A DNA stretch of 8,358 nucleotides from Actinomycetes bacterium. GTDB lineage: Bacteria > Actinomycetota > Thermoleophilia > RBG-16-64-13. Positions 1 through 6,159 of the stretch are shown here, piece after piece. The stretch covers positions 1 to 8,358 of the forward strand of contig JAKAHF010000069.1 in NCBI GenBank assembly GCA_021815245.1. Reading direction: 5' to 3'. Each line of letters starts with the position of its first letter. Within the stretch, counting starts at the first letter, position 1. Position numbers and translations under genes: made by a program. The notes under the pieces were generated by a model. It made no database searches. It saw nothing but the letters and a program-made list of their open reading frames with translations, and was not told the origin of the DNA.

Positions 1-1175
1 CCATCTGGTGCGCCCGCCCACTCCCCGATTGCTTGGTTCTGCAGGCCGATCTGGGTCGCATCGGACGTCTCGACGGGCATCGGGAAGGTGCTCATGTAGT
101 CCGGGTGTGCCGTGCGATATGACTCGGGGAACAGCAGCTCGAGCAACTTCATCTCCCGTTGCTGCGGATCGCCCGACGTGTCGGTGAGCACGGCGATGAC
201 CTCCTGAGAGGGCCCCACGGCCGAGGGCCCACCAGCACTGCCGGCGTACGATATCAGTCGCCCGACGACCTGCGGATGGCGCAAGGCAAGATCGATCGCC
301 ACGTCACCCCCCATCGACCAACCCATGACGTCGAGCTTGTCATACCCCAACGCCGTGATAAAGGCCGCGGTGTCATCGGCGAGTTGGCTCAGAGCGTAGG
401 TGCTCTTGGTGTTGGTGGTCTCGCCCATGCCCCGGTTGTCGAACACGATCACCGTGCGATCCGCGGCCAAGGCCGATACCAACGCCGGGGACCACATATC
501 CATCGTCGAACTCGAGCCGATGATGAGAAGAAGTGGGCTCTTGTCCTTGGCCTCCGCTGCCTCCGAAAGTGGACCGATGACACGATAGCCGACAGAGATG
601 TCGCCGACGGTGACGCGCTCGACCGGCGCTGACCGCACGATGTCGGTCGCCATAGAGGTCTCGGCCGCTTTTGTCGCTTCTACGTTGTCGCCATCGGTAG
701 CGATGCCGCCCGCCAAAGCGTAGATGGAGAAGAACAGCATGATAGCCGCGAACGAGGCGGTGCCAACCACCGATCGCCACAGCTTGGCCGGCGACTTGGT
801 CTCGCTCTTGATGTAGCCGTGCGCGTGGAGCATCGCCGCCTGTAGGAGGTATACGGCGTAGCCGAGCACTCCGAGGGCCTGAGCCTTGATACCGAGACCC
901 GCGAAGACGGCCACCAGAGCTATCGCGGCGAAGCCGAGGTTGGCAAAGCCGACCTCGAACGCCCATTCGGGTCGTTCGGTCTCCCAGCCCATGCGCTTCG
1001 CGTCACTCTTGTGAAAGAAGAAGTGGCGCACGAAGGCCAGCACCCCAACGGCCCCCACAGTGGTGGCCGCCACGACGGCGAGAGCGAGTTCTGAGTCTCC
1101 CCCCAAGTAGAAGAACCCGAAGAAGATACCCACAGCTCCCACGAGCATGCCTGTCAAGTTCAGCCACTTGCCCAA
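1..1175 (-). CDS. Membrane-anchored alpha/beta-hydrolase with N-terminal DUF6790-like domain (3' end outside window)
   Basis: The reading frame is open from a stop at 1227-1229 to the left edge, so the C-terminus is missing. Numbered from a TTG at 1175-1173, residues 1-155 hold about five hydrophobic segments (roughly 9-25, 29-50, 76-95, 96-115, 130-153). The motifs RHFFFHKSDAKRMGW and FEVGFANLGF recall the DUF6790 membrane family. After a linker, residues from about 183 are an alpha/beta-hydrolase: GSSSTMDMW, then VFDNRGMGETTNT, then the nucleophile elbow GWSMGG with Ser287 (codon 317-315), then the LLFPESY lid region. The catalytic acid and His would lie beyond the edge. The TTG start is preferred because GAAAGGGG (1188-1181) sits 5 nt upstream; GTG at 1202 (nine residues longer) and ATG at 1148 are alternatives. 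The substrate cannot be read from sequence. Membrane location is inferred from the helices. The gene is divergent from the lipoprotein gene at 1360. Confidence 0.85.
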   Translation of the reverse strand, partial: MGKWLNLTGMLVGAVGIFFGFFYLGGDSELALAVVAATTVGAVGVLAFVRHFFFHKSDAKRMGWETERPEWAFEVGFANLGFAAIALVAVFAGLGIKAQALGVLGYAVYLLQAAMLHAHGYIKSETKSPAKLWRSVVGTASFAAIMLFFSIYALAGGIATDGDNVEATKAAETSMATDIVRSAPVERVTVGDISVGYRVIGPLSEAAEAKDKSPLLLIIGSSSTMDMWSPALVSALAADRTVIVFDNRGMGETTNTKSTYALSQLADDTAAFITALGYDKLDVMGWSMGGDVAIDLALRHPQVVGRLISYAGSAGGPSAVGPSQEVIAVLTDTSGDPQQREMKLLELLFPESYRTAHPDYMSTFPMPVETSDATQIGLQNQAIGEWAGAPD

Positions 1176-1229
1176 GTCGGCCCCTTTCGAAAGGCTTTTC
1201 ACAGGCGGCCCGATGCGGCCCGCTGGCTA

Positions 1230-1258
1230 GTGTTATCGGCACGACCGAGACGGGGCAA
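1230..1258 (-). promoter_or_regulatory. Weak candidate promoter for the membrane hydrolase gene
   Basis: On the minus strand TTGCCC (1258-1253) and TAACAC (1235-1230) are separated by exactly 17 nt. The -35 is fair, but the -10 matches only three of six consensus positions. Transcription would start near 1223, leaving a short leader to either start codon of the hydrolase gene. No other hexamer pair in this gap looked better on this strand. Confidence 0.22.
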
Positions 1259-1309
1259 AGCAAGTAGCCCTCTGGCCTATTGCCCTTTGGTCCAATATCC
1301 TCTCCCGTT

Positions 1310-1332
1310 GAGGCACCGGTACCGATAGCCTC
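1310..1332. promoter_or_regulatory. Dyad in the divergent gap, possible operator
   Basis: GAGGC (1310-1314) and GCCTC (1328-1332) form inverted arms around an inner 8-bp palindrome CGGTACCG (1317-1324). The two symmetry centres differ by half a base. The site lies 27 bp before the lipoprotein start and on the far side of the candidate hydrolase promoter, so it could bind a dimeric regulator. No known regulator site is recognised, and in GC-rich DNA such arms can occur by chance. Confidence 0.25.
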
Positions 1333-1359
1333 GGTGATCAAGAGGACAGGAGAACGGGC

Positions 1360-1914
1360 ATGCATACCCTCAGAGAGCGCCCCCGCTTCGCGCTCCGCCC
1401 CTTCGTGGCGATCGTAGTCGTCGCCTCCATGGCCCTGACCTTCGCGTCGTGCGGACCCCGCGAGACCGCACAACCCGTCGGATCGACCGAGACCGTCGCC
1501 CCCACGCTCACGTCCCAACCGTCGACTCCGGGCTCCACGGGGAACCTGGGAAGCACTGCGGAGACGACTGGGCCAGATAGCCACGCGGTCGAACAAGACG
1601 CGCTGCCCGCGATCGTGGTCGATTCGCCGACCCCGGGAGCGACCGTGCAGAGCCCGGTGAGAGTGACCGGCACCGTGATCGGAGGAACTGCCGTCGATGT
1701 CTCGCTCGTGATCGTCTCCGACGACGGATCCTTCATCGCGCGTTGGGCCGAAGCGTTCCAGAACACGGAGGCTCGGGTCGCTTTCGATGAAAGCTTCGCG
1801 TACGCGCCGGCCTATGCAGGAGGCGCGGCGAGGATCGTCATGACCGTGACCGCGGTCACCGCCGATGGCCAACCGACGACTTCGACCATCGTGGTACCCA
1901 TCGATCTGCAGTGA
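1360..1914 (+). CDS. Lipoprotein with Gmad2-type immunoglobulin-like domain
   Basis: The 184-residue product has a type II signal peptide: basic N-terminus (R5, R7, R9, R13), hydrophobic stretch 15-29 and lipobox FASC with Cys31 as the likely lipidated residue. Residues 32-78 are a Thr/Ser/Pro/Gly-rich linker, as expected for a spacer holding a domain off the membrane. Residues 79-184 resemble the Gmad2 domain (Ig-like, associated with spore-germination proteins but widespread in actinobacterial and Firmicute lipoproteins): the opening IVVDSPTPGATVQSPVRVTG is characteristic, followed by alternating beta-strand patterns ending in STIVVPIDL. The start is supported by AGGAG at 1348-1352, seven nucleotides before ATG. 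Nothing catalytic is visible, so a binding or structural envelope role is inferred. It is probably a single-gene unit, because a separate promoter precedes the next gene. Confidence 0.85.
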   Translation: MHTLRERPRFALRPFVAIVVVASMALTFASCGPRETAQPVGSTETVAPTLTSQPSTPGSTGNLGSTAETTGPDSHAVEQDALPAIVVDSPTPGATVQSPVRVTGTVIGGTAVDVSLVIVSDDGSFIARWAEAFQNTEARVAFDESFAYAPAYAGGAARIVMTVTAVTADGQPTTSTIVVPIDLQ

Positions 1915-1934
1915 CCCTCGCCACGAGAGCTACG

Positions 1935-1947
1935 CGTAACAGTTACG
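1935..1947. promoter_or_regulatory. CGTAAC-A-GTTACG palindrome upstream of the surface-protein promoter
   Basis: CGTAAC (1935-1940) and GTTACG (1942-1947) are perfect 6-bp inverted arms around a single base. A one-base loop cannot form an RNA hairpin, so this is more likely a DNA-binding site than a terminator for the lipoprotein gene. A third GTTACG copy lies at 2015-2020, just past the predicted transcription start. The site is 25 bp upstream of the -35 box, a position common for activators. The binding protein is unknown. Confidence 0.35.
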
Positions 1948-1971
1948 TATTACTCATGTGGTAGAAAGTGC

Positions 1972-2000
1972 TTGTAAATCGCACAATTCGTCTTTAGGAT
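1972..2000 (+). promoter_or_regulatory. Sigma-70-type promoter of the SLH surface-protein gene
   Basis: TTGTAA (1972-1977) and TAGGAT (1995-2000) are separated by exactly 17 nt and lie in the most AT-rich stretch of the gap. Transcription would start near 2007, giving a leader of about 135 nt before ATG 2142. CACAAT (1982-1987) in the spacer and ATTGTG (2010-2015) after the -10 form an inverted pair bracketing the -10 box, a geometry compatible with repression. Confidence 0.55.
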
Positions 2001-2051
2001 AGTCACACGATTGTGTTACGACAGGTTGCGCCGACACGCCACTCATGAGTC

Positions 2052-2110
2052 GGTCTCAAGCTACCCGAGCACCTCCCAGAGGGGCTGAACCACAGCCCAT
2101 TCGGCGGACC
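2052..2110 (+). promoter_or_regulatory. Potentially structured 5' leader of the surface-protein mRNA
   Basis: Manual pairing gives a nested fold within the predicted untranslated leader. P1 is GGUCU (2052-2056) with GGACC (2106-2110). P2 is CCGAG (2065-2069) with UUCGG (2100-2104). Inside P2 are two side-by-side hairpins: CCUC/GAGG (2072-2075, 2079-2082) and GGCUG/CAGCC (2083-2087, 2093-2097). The fold ends 13 nt before the ribosome-binding site AAGAAAGGGG (2124-2133). It does not match the riboswitch consensus sequences I know (c-di-GMP I/II, ydaO, cobalamin, SAM), and no folding energy could be computed. It could be a regulatory leader or only GC-rich sequence that pairs easily. Confidence 0.27.
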
Positions 2111-2141
2111 TCACCGCGCAAACAAGAAAGGGGCGTACGTC

Positions 2142-5100
2142 ATGGTTGGCAGAAGACCGGTGCTGCGCAATCTGATGATCGCTGTGATTCTGGTCGCGGT
2201 GATCGGCATCGTGGCCGCCGCCATCGTGGTAGATAGAGCCTCCGCGGTGACGACAAAGCCCGGATGGAGAGTCACCACGGTCGGCCAGTACTCGTCGGGA
2301 GCGGGGAGTCTCCATTCACAACTGAACGGCGACTACATCGTCTATCTCGGCCTCCACGGGGAGGTTCTGCTCTATCGGGTCTCCACCGGAGCGACCACCC
2401 CGATCAAGACCACGACGGACCCTGTCTATGAGCTGCGCAAGGATGGGCGCTACGTGGCCTGGTTCACCGGCGCCGGTGTCTGGGTCTACGACGTAGTAAG
2501 CGCGGGGCCGGCTCAACTGGTGGACACGACCATGGGCACCGACCTCTGCTTGAGCGTGGGCCGGTTGGCATGGCGCGAGGCGGACGGCAAGATCCACATA
2601 TTCAACATCCCCGCTAACGTCGGGCGCACCATCAGCAACCGCGTCGACTCAGGGCTTGAGCTGAACGGCAACTACATGGTCTGGGTGGAGAACGTCTCCA
2701 CGAACAACGTGCCCGGTTTCACTTATCCGACAGATCCCGAGATCATGTTGCATGATTTCTCGACCGCCAAGACCGTCAATATCAGCGGCCTCGCCGCCGT
2801 CAGCTCCTCCATCTTCGGCGGTCGTGACTACGAGCCCCAGGTGGCCGCCAACGGCTTCGCGTTGTGGACGCACGCCAACTTCGCCGGATCTTCGGATATC
2901 TGGGGCTACAACGCCACATCGTATGCCGGCAAGACATTCGGGGTCTCGTACCTCCCGCCCCCGTCCGACCTCCGTCCCTACGAGTCCCCCCTCACCGACG
3001 GCCGCTGGGCGGTCTGGAACTCGGGGAGTGACCTCTGGCTGGCCGACACGCAAGTGCACTATCCCGCTGCGGCAGCCGTGCCTACCCTGATCGTCGGCAG
3101 CGGTGCCGGCACGGGAGGCGTTTGGCACAAGGCCATCGGGGGTGGATGGCTCGTCTACTACAGCGAGCCCAATATCTGGCTGTACGACTGCTCCACGGGC
3201 GTCGGTGAGATCGTGGGCAGTGTGGCGCCACAAGATCTCTATGGCCTGCAGACAGACGGGCAGAGAATAGTGGCGGAGGTCGGCTCCGACACAGACAGCG
3301 CGGTGCTTCTCTTCGAGCGAGGCTCGGCTACGACGACCACGACCACGGCGGCAACGGGCTTCCTGCCGGATCCCAACGGCTACCGGTTCGCCAACCTCGC
3401 CTACAGCGACCCCGGCGCCGCGACAGCGGTATTCACCCATCTGTTCGGAGCCTCTCTCTTCGACAGCCAAGGGGCCCAGCAGTCGATGTCGGCCTCGGCA
3501 AAACAGGCCTACGTCAACGTCTCGGGCATCTACTCCGGCGGCATCTGCTTCGGCATGGCCTCCACGTCCATCTCCTACTTCCAGCGTCATCTCACAACCG
3601 AGAGCATCACGGCGGGTGTGACCACTCTGTGGGGACTCGGGACCTTCGGCGTCACACAGAGCAATCCCAGCACGCTCCCCGCCACGATGAAGTGGAACCT
3701 CGAGGAGTACTACACGGCGCAATGCTCGTCGCTCGTACACGACACCATGTTCGACAGTTCGCACTTCGTGCAGTCCGACACCGCCGCCTCGGCAGCCAAG
3801 CTCAAGAACCTAGTCGCGGCGATTCAGACCAAGGTAATCAGTGAGCCGGTGGTCCTCTGTATCTGGGGCATGATCGGCGCGCAGCAATCTGGGCACGCCA
3901 TCGTCGCCTACCGGGTTGAGAGCGCCGCCGATGGCAATAGTGGCAAGATCTGGGTATACGACAGCAACTACCCGGGAGTGCCTCACAGCGTGTCGTACAA
4001 TCTGAAGACGGGCTCCTGGTCGTATCCCGAACTGTTCTCTGGGGACACCATGATCGCCTACGTCCCCATGTCGTTGGTGTATTCCGTGGTCGACTCGACC
4101 AGCTCCGTCTCCTACTACCCCAATTGGGTATACGCCAACACGGCCTGCAATATCGCCTTTGAGGACTCGTCGGGGCACATCACCGGCAAGACGTCTTCGG
4201 GATACATCTCGACCAACCCGCAGGTGCGGCTGGAGCCGCTGCTCGACGGCCACGCCGGGCAGAGGAGTGTCGACCGCTACGTGGTCGCCGGAAGCTCGGC
4301 ACGCGAATTCACTCTGCAACAGGTAGGCAGCCAGGCAGCCTACGCCGGCGCGCACGGCACGGCCGGCACCTTCCTCGTCTGCAGCACGGGCGCCGGCGGA
4401 GACAGCGTCTCCGTCACGGCCGCCTACTCGGGCGCCGACGTCGGCTTCGCCACCCGATCGGACGCCGATATCTTCATCAGCGCCGAGAACGGTCGGGTGT
4501 GGGCCATGACCACCTTCGAGAAGGACCTCTCCCGCTCCGGCGCCTCCACCGGCGAGGGACGGTTGGCTGTGATCGGCTCTTCGCAGGTGATCATCGAACG
4601 CGACGGTGAGGCGGTGCAGAGTGTGAGCTTGGGCGGCACGACGACCGCTTATACGGTTCCCAGTCTCCCCGATGCCAAGAGAGTCTCCATCGACGTGTCG
4701 ACCTACGACAGCTCCGACGGGACGCTCGAAGTGCGCATCGACGTCAACGGCGACGGCATCTACGAGACCACCGACGAGGTAGACACGACCAATTCGCCCG
4801 CCGGTCCCCAGGGTTTCTGGGATGTCGCGGCCTCGCATCCCTACTATACGGCCATCAACGGCATGGCCGCGGCCGGGGTGATCGGTGGCTACGACGACGG
4901 CAGTTTCGGACCGAGCAAGCCGGTCACGCGTCAGCAGTTCGCCAAGATGATCGTGGGCACTCTCGGCTTCCCCTGCTCCGAACTCGACATCTGCCCCTTC
5001 AGCGATGTGGCCAACGGTGGCCCCACCACCCTCTATCCCGACAACTACGTGGCCGTGGCCGCCGCCTTCGGCATCACCAACGGCATCGGGGGCGGCAAGT

Positions 5101-5399
5101 TCGGTCCCCAGAATCAGATCACCCGGGCCCAGGTGATCACCATGGTGGTGCGGGCCGCCCAGAACTACACCAACGGTTTGGCGACTCCCGACGCGGCCTA
5201 CTACTCGGGCTGGGGGCTGTTTCGCGCCTTCAACGACCCCATCCACGGCTACAACGTCCAGTTGGCCGAGTTCAACGGCCTGCTGACGGGCATTCAGGGA
5301 AGCGGCGACGTGGCGACCTGGCTGTGGCAACCCGCCACTCGGGGAGAGGTCGCCCAGATCCTCTGGAAGCTGATGAACAAGGCCGGGTTGGCAGGGTAG
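2142..5399 (+). CDS. SLH-anchored surface protein: beta-propeller plus papain/C39-like cysteine peptidase
   Basis: The 1085-residue protein starts at ATG 2142, eight nucleotides after AAGAAAGGGG. Residues 11-30 are a signal peptide or anchor after basic R4, R5, R9. Residues about 61-392 hold eight repeats of the type DGRYVAW...VWVYD, beginning near 61, 100, 138, 174, 236, 285, 332 and 371, as in a seven- or eight-bladed TolB-like propeller. A Thr6 run (397-402) is the linker. Residues about 407-640 look like a papain-fold/C39-type peptidase: GGICFGMAS with Cys469, SGHAIVAY with His585, VYDSNYPG with Asp607 (or Asn609). A beta-rich region follows, including DVNGDGIYE (867-875), which resembles an EF-hand or dockerin calcium loop. 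Three SLH repeats (about 892-943, 952-1006, 1021-1080), each with a TR motif (VTRQQ, ITRAQ, ATRGE), should bind cell-wall polymer. Function as a surface protease or peptide-bond-acting enzyme is inferred; its substrate is unknown. A non-peptidase papain-fold role is the alternative. Confidence 0.87.
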   Translation: MVGRRPVLRNLMIAVILVAVIGIVAAAIVVDRASAVTTKPGWRVTTVGQYSSGAGSLHSQLNGDYIVYLGLHGEVLLYRVSTGATTPIKTTTDPVYELRKDGRYVAWFTGAGVWVYDVVSAGPAQLVDTTMGTDLCLSVGRLAWREADGKIHIFNIPANVGRTISNRVDSGLELNGNYMVWVENVSTNNVPGFTYPTDPEIMLHDFSTAKTVNISGLAAVSSSIFGGRDYEPQVAANGFALWTHANFAGSSDIWGYNATSYAGKTFGVSYLPPPSDLRPYESPLTDGRWAVWNSGSDLWLADTQVHYPAAAAVPTLIVGSGAGTGGVWHKAIGGGWLVYYSEPNIWLYDCSTGVGEIVGSVAPQDLYGLQTDGQRIVAEVGSDTDSAVLLFERGSATTTTTTAATGFLPDPNGYRFANLAYSDPGAATAVFTHLFGASLFDSQGAQQSMSASAKQAYVNVSGIYSGGICFGMASTSISYFQRHLTTESITAGVTTLWGLGTFGVTQSNPSTLPATMKWNLEEYYTAQCSSLVHDTMFDSSHFVQSDTAASAAKLKNLVAAIQTKVISEPVVLCIWGMIGAQQSGHAIVAYRVESAADGNSGKIWVYDSNYPGVPHSVSYNLKTGSWSYPELFSGDTMIAYVPMSLVYSVVDSTSSVSYYPNWVYANTACNIAFEDSSGHITGKTSSGYISTNPQVRLEPLLDGHAGQRSVDRYVVAGSSAREFTLQQVGSQAAYAGAHGTAGTFLVCSTGAGGDSVSVTAAYSGADVGFATRSDADIFISAENGRVWAMTTFEKDLSRSGASTGEGRLAVIGSSQVIIERDGEAVQSVSLGGTTTAYTVPSLPDAKRVSIDVSTYDSSDGTLEVRIDVNGDGIYETTDEVDTTNSPAGPQGFWDVAASHPYYTAINGMAAAGVIGGYDDGSFGPSKPVTRQQFAKMIVGTLGFPCSELDICPFSDVANGGPTTLYPDNYVAVAAAFGITNGIGGGKFGPQNQITRAQVITMVVRAAQNYTNGLATPDAAYYSGWGLFRAFNDPIHGYNVQLAEFNGLLTGIQGSGDVATWLWQPATRGEVAQILWKLMNKAGLAG

Positions 5400-5421
5400 C
5401 GGAGCCGGCGGCCCAAGCGCG

Positions 5422-5442
5422 AAACCGCCCGAGATGCGGCGG
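5422..5442 (-). terminator. Possible weak terminator in the convergent gap
   Basis: On the minus strand CCGCC (5442-5438) pairs with GGCGG (5429-5425) across an 8-nt loop and is followed by TTT (5424-5422), so it could end the FKBP transcript. On the plus strand an alternative stem GGCGG (5407-5411) with CCGCC (5425-5429) follows the surface-protein stop, but without a U run. The stems are short and mutually exclusive. Confidence 0.25.
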
Positions 5443-5461
5443 CGCGCAGCCCCCTAGCTTC

Positions 5462-5944
5462 TCAACAGCAACTGACGTCGTTGCATTCGGTGCCGGGATA
5501 GCCCTGCCGCAGTTCGCGTCCGATGGCGGTACGGATGTCGACGACCTCGACCTCGAAGTGAAGCCGCTTGCCGGCGAGCGGATGGTTCGCGTCGAACACC
5601 ACGCTATCGCTCCTCACCTCCGACACCGTCAGGGCGATGGGGCCGCGCGCCGTCTTCGCGTTGATCTGCGCGCCCTGCTCGAGTCGTACGTCGGCCGGAA
5701 CCGAATCGATCGGCATGGTCACGAGCCGGTCGGCATCGTATTCGCCGTACGCCTCTGCCGGCTCGAGCACGATGGAGCGCCGCTCGCCCATCTTGGCCCC
5801 CTCCAGCGCTGTTTCAAGCCCCGGCACGATGTTGTGCCAGCCGTGCAGATACTCGAGACGATGGTTTCGCTCTCCGACGACCTCGCCGTCATCGAGCGTG
5901 AGTGTGTAACTGATCGTCACTACTGAGCCGTAGGTGGCTTCCAA
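5462..5944 (-). CDS. slyD: SlyD-type FKBP peptidyl-prolyl cis-trans isomerase
   Basis: The 160-residue product catalyses prolyl cis-trans isomerisation and, by family, acts as a cytoplasmic folding helper. From the TTG start, residues 7-65 form the first half of the FKBP barrel (VVTISYTLTLDDGEVV, then HNIVPGLETALEGAKMGE). Residues 66-125 contain the SlyD insert-in-flap chaperone region beginning AYGEYDADRL. The barrel closes with the signature VFDANHPLAGKRLHFEVEVV (117-136). The tail has three cysteines (154, 159, 160, ending in CC) but none of the His-rich metal-binding tail of classical SlyD. TTG at 5944-5942 is chosen because AAAGGGAG lies 6 nt upstream and it places VTISY near the N-terminus, as in homologues. 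An ATG at 6064 would add 40 residues with no FKBP similarity. The gene is convergent with the surface-protein gene and divergent from the acyl-CoA ligase gene. Confidence 0.92.
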   Translation of the reverse strand: MEATYGSVVTISYTLTLDDGEVVGERNHRLEYLHGWHNIVPGLETALEGAKMGERRSIVLEPAEAYGEYDADRLVTMPIDSVPADVRLEQGAQINAKTARGPIALTVSEVRSDSVVFDANHPLAGKRLHFEVEVVDIRTAIGRELRQGYPGTECNDVSCC

Positions 5945-6089
5945 GGTGCACTCCCTTTGTCGCCGGCAATCCGGCAAGAGCGGCGATTCGACCTGCCGCA
6001 GTATACCGGCCTCTCCGGCTGGAGTCCCGACGGCGGCGGTCTCGCCCGGCGAGGACCGATTCATTCCTCAGTAAGATGACTTGGATGAT

Positions 6090-6106
6090 AATCTATAGGA
6101 TAGATT
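6090..6106. promoter_or_regulatory. Perfect 7+3+7 dyad between the FKBP and ligase genes
   Basis: AATCTAT (6090-6096) and ATAGATT (6100-6106) are perfect inverted arms around AGG. The site is an AT-rich island in otherwise GC-rich DNA and overlaps -10-like sequences (GATAAT 6087-6092, TATAGG 6094-6099, TAGGAT 6096-6101). It is therefore placed to cover a promoter of the ligase gene, the FKBP gene or both. No good -35 box pairs with any of these -10 candidates, so the exact promoter is not assigned. I do not recognise the regulator. Confidence 0.45.
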
Positions 6107-6159
6107 CACGTCGCTGCCGGCGCAGCGGCTTGGCTCATTCGTTGGAGAGGATGTGACAG

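Noticed and set aside
373..966. Minus-strand frame of 197 codons with ATG start within the hydrolase gene
   Set aside because: Out of frame with the hydrolase, whose frame shows the nucleophile elbow and membrane helices.
1003..1872. Minus-strand frame of 289 codons spanning the lipoprotein gene and the divergent gap
   Set aside because: Low-complexity Arg/Gly-rich product overlapping two better-supported genes.
2007..2141. Known riboswitch class (c-di-GMP, c-di-AMP, cobalamin or SAM) in the leader
   Set aside because: CGCAAAC followed by GAAAGGGGCG superficially recalls the GEMM motif, but the conserved core is missing and GAAAGGGG is explained as the ribosome-binding site.
2045..2236. Small plus-strand frame (63 codons) in the leader of the surface-protein gene
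   Set aside because: Overlaps the surface-protein start in another frame, lacks a clear ribosome-binding site, and is Arg-rich shadow-like. A translated leader peptide cannot be fully excluded.
2649..3764. Open frame of 371 codons on the minus strand
   Set aside because: Antisense shadow of the propeller region; no domain or credible ribosome-binding site, and the plus-strand protein is clearly real.
3810..5330. Long open frame (506 codons) on the minus strand inside the surface-protein gene
   Set aside because: It is antisense to the SLH/peptidase gene, its protein is rich in Gly, Arg, Val, His and Asp with no recognisable domain, and such frames arise from G/C third-position bias.
5324..5926. 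Plus-strand frame of 200 codons across the convergent gap and the FKBP gene
   Set aside because: Begins inside the SLH repeats and runs antisense to the FKBP gene; no domain.
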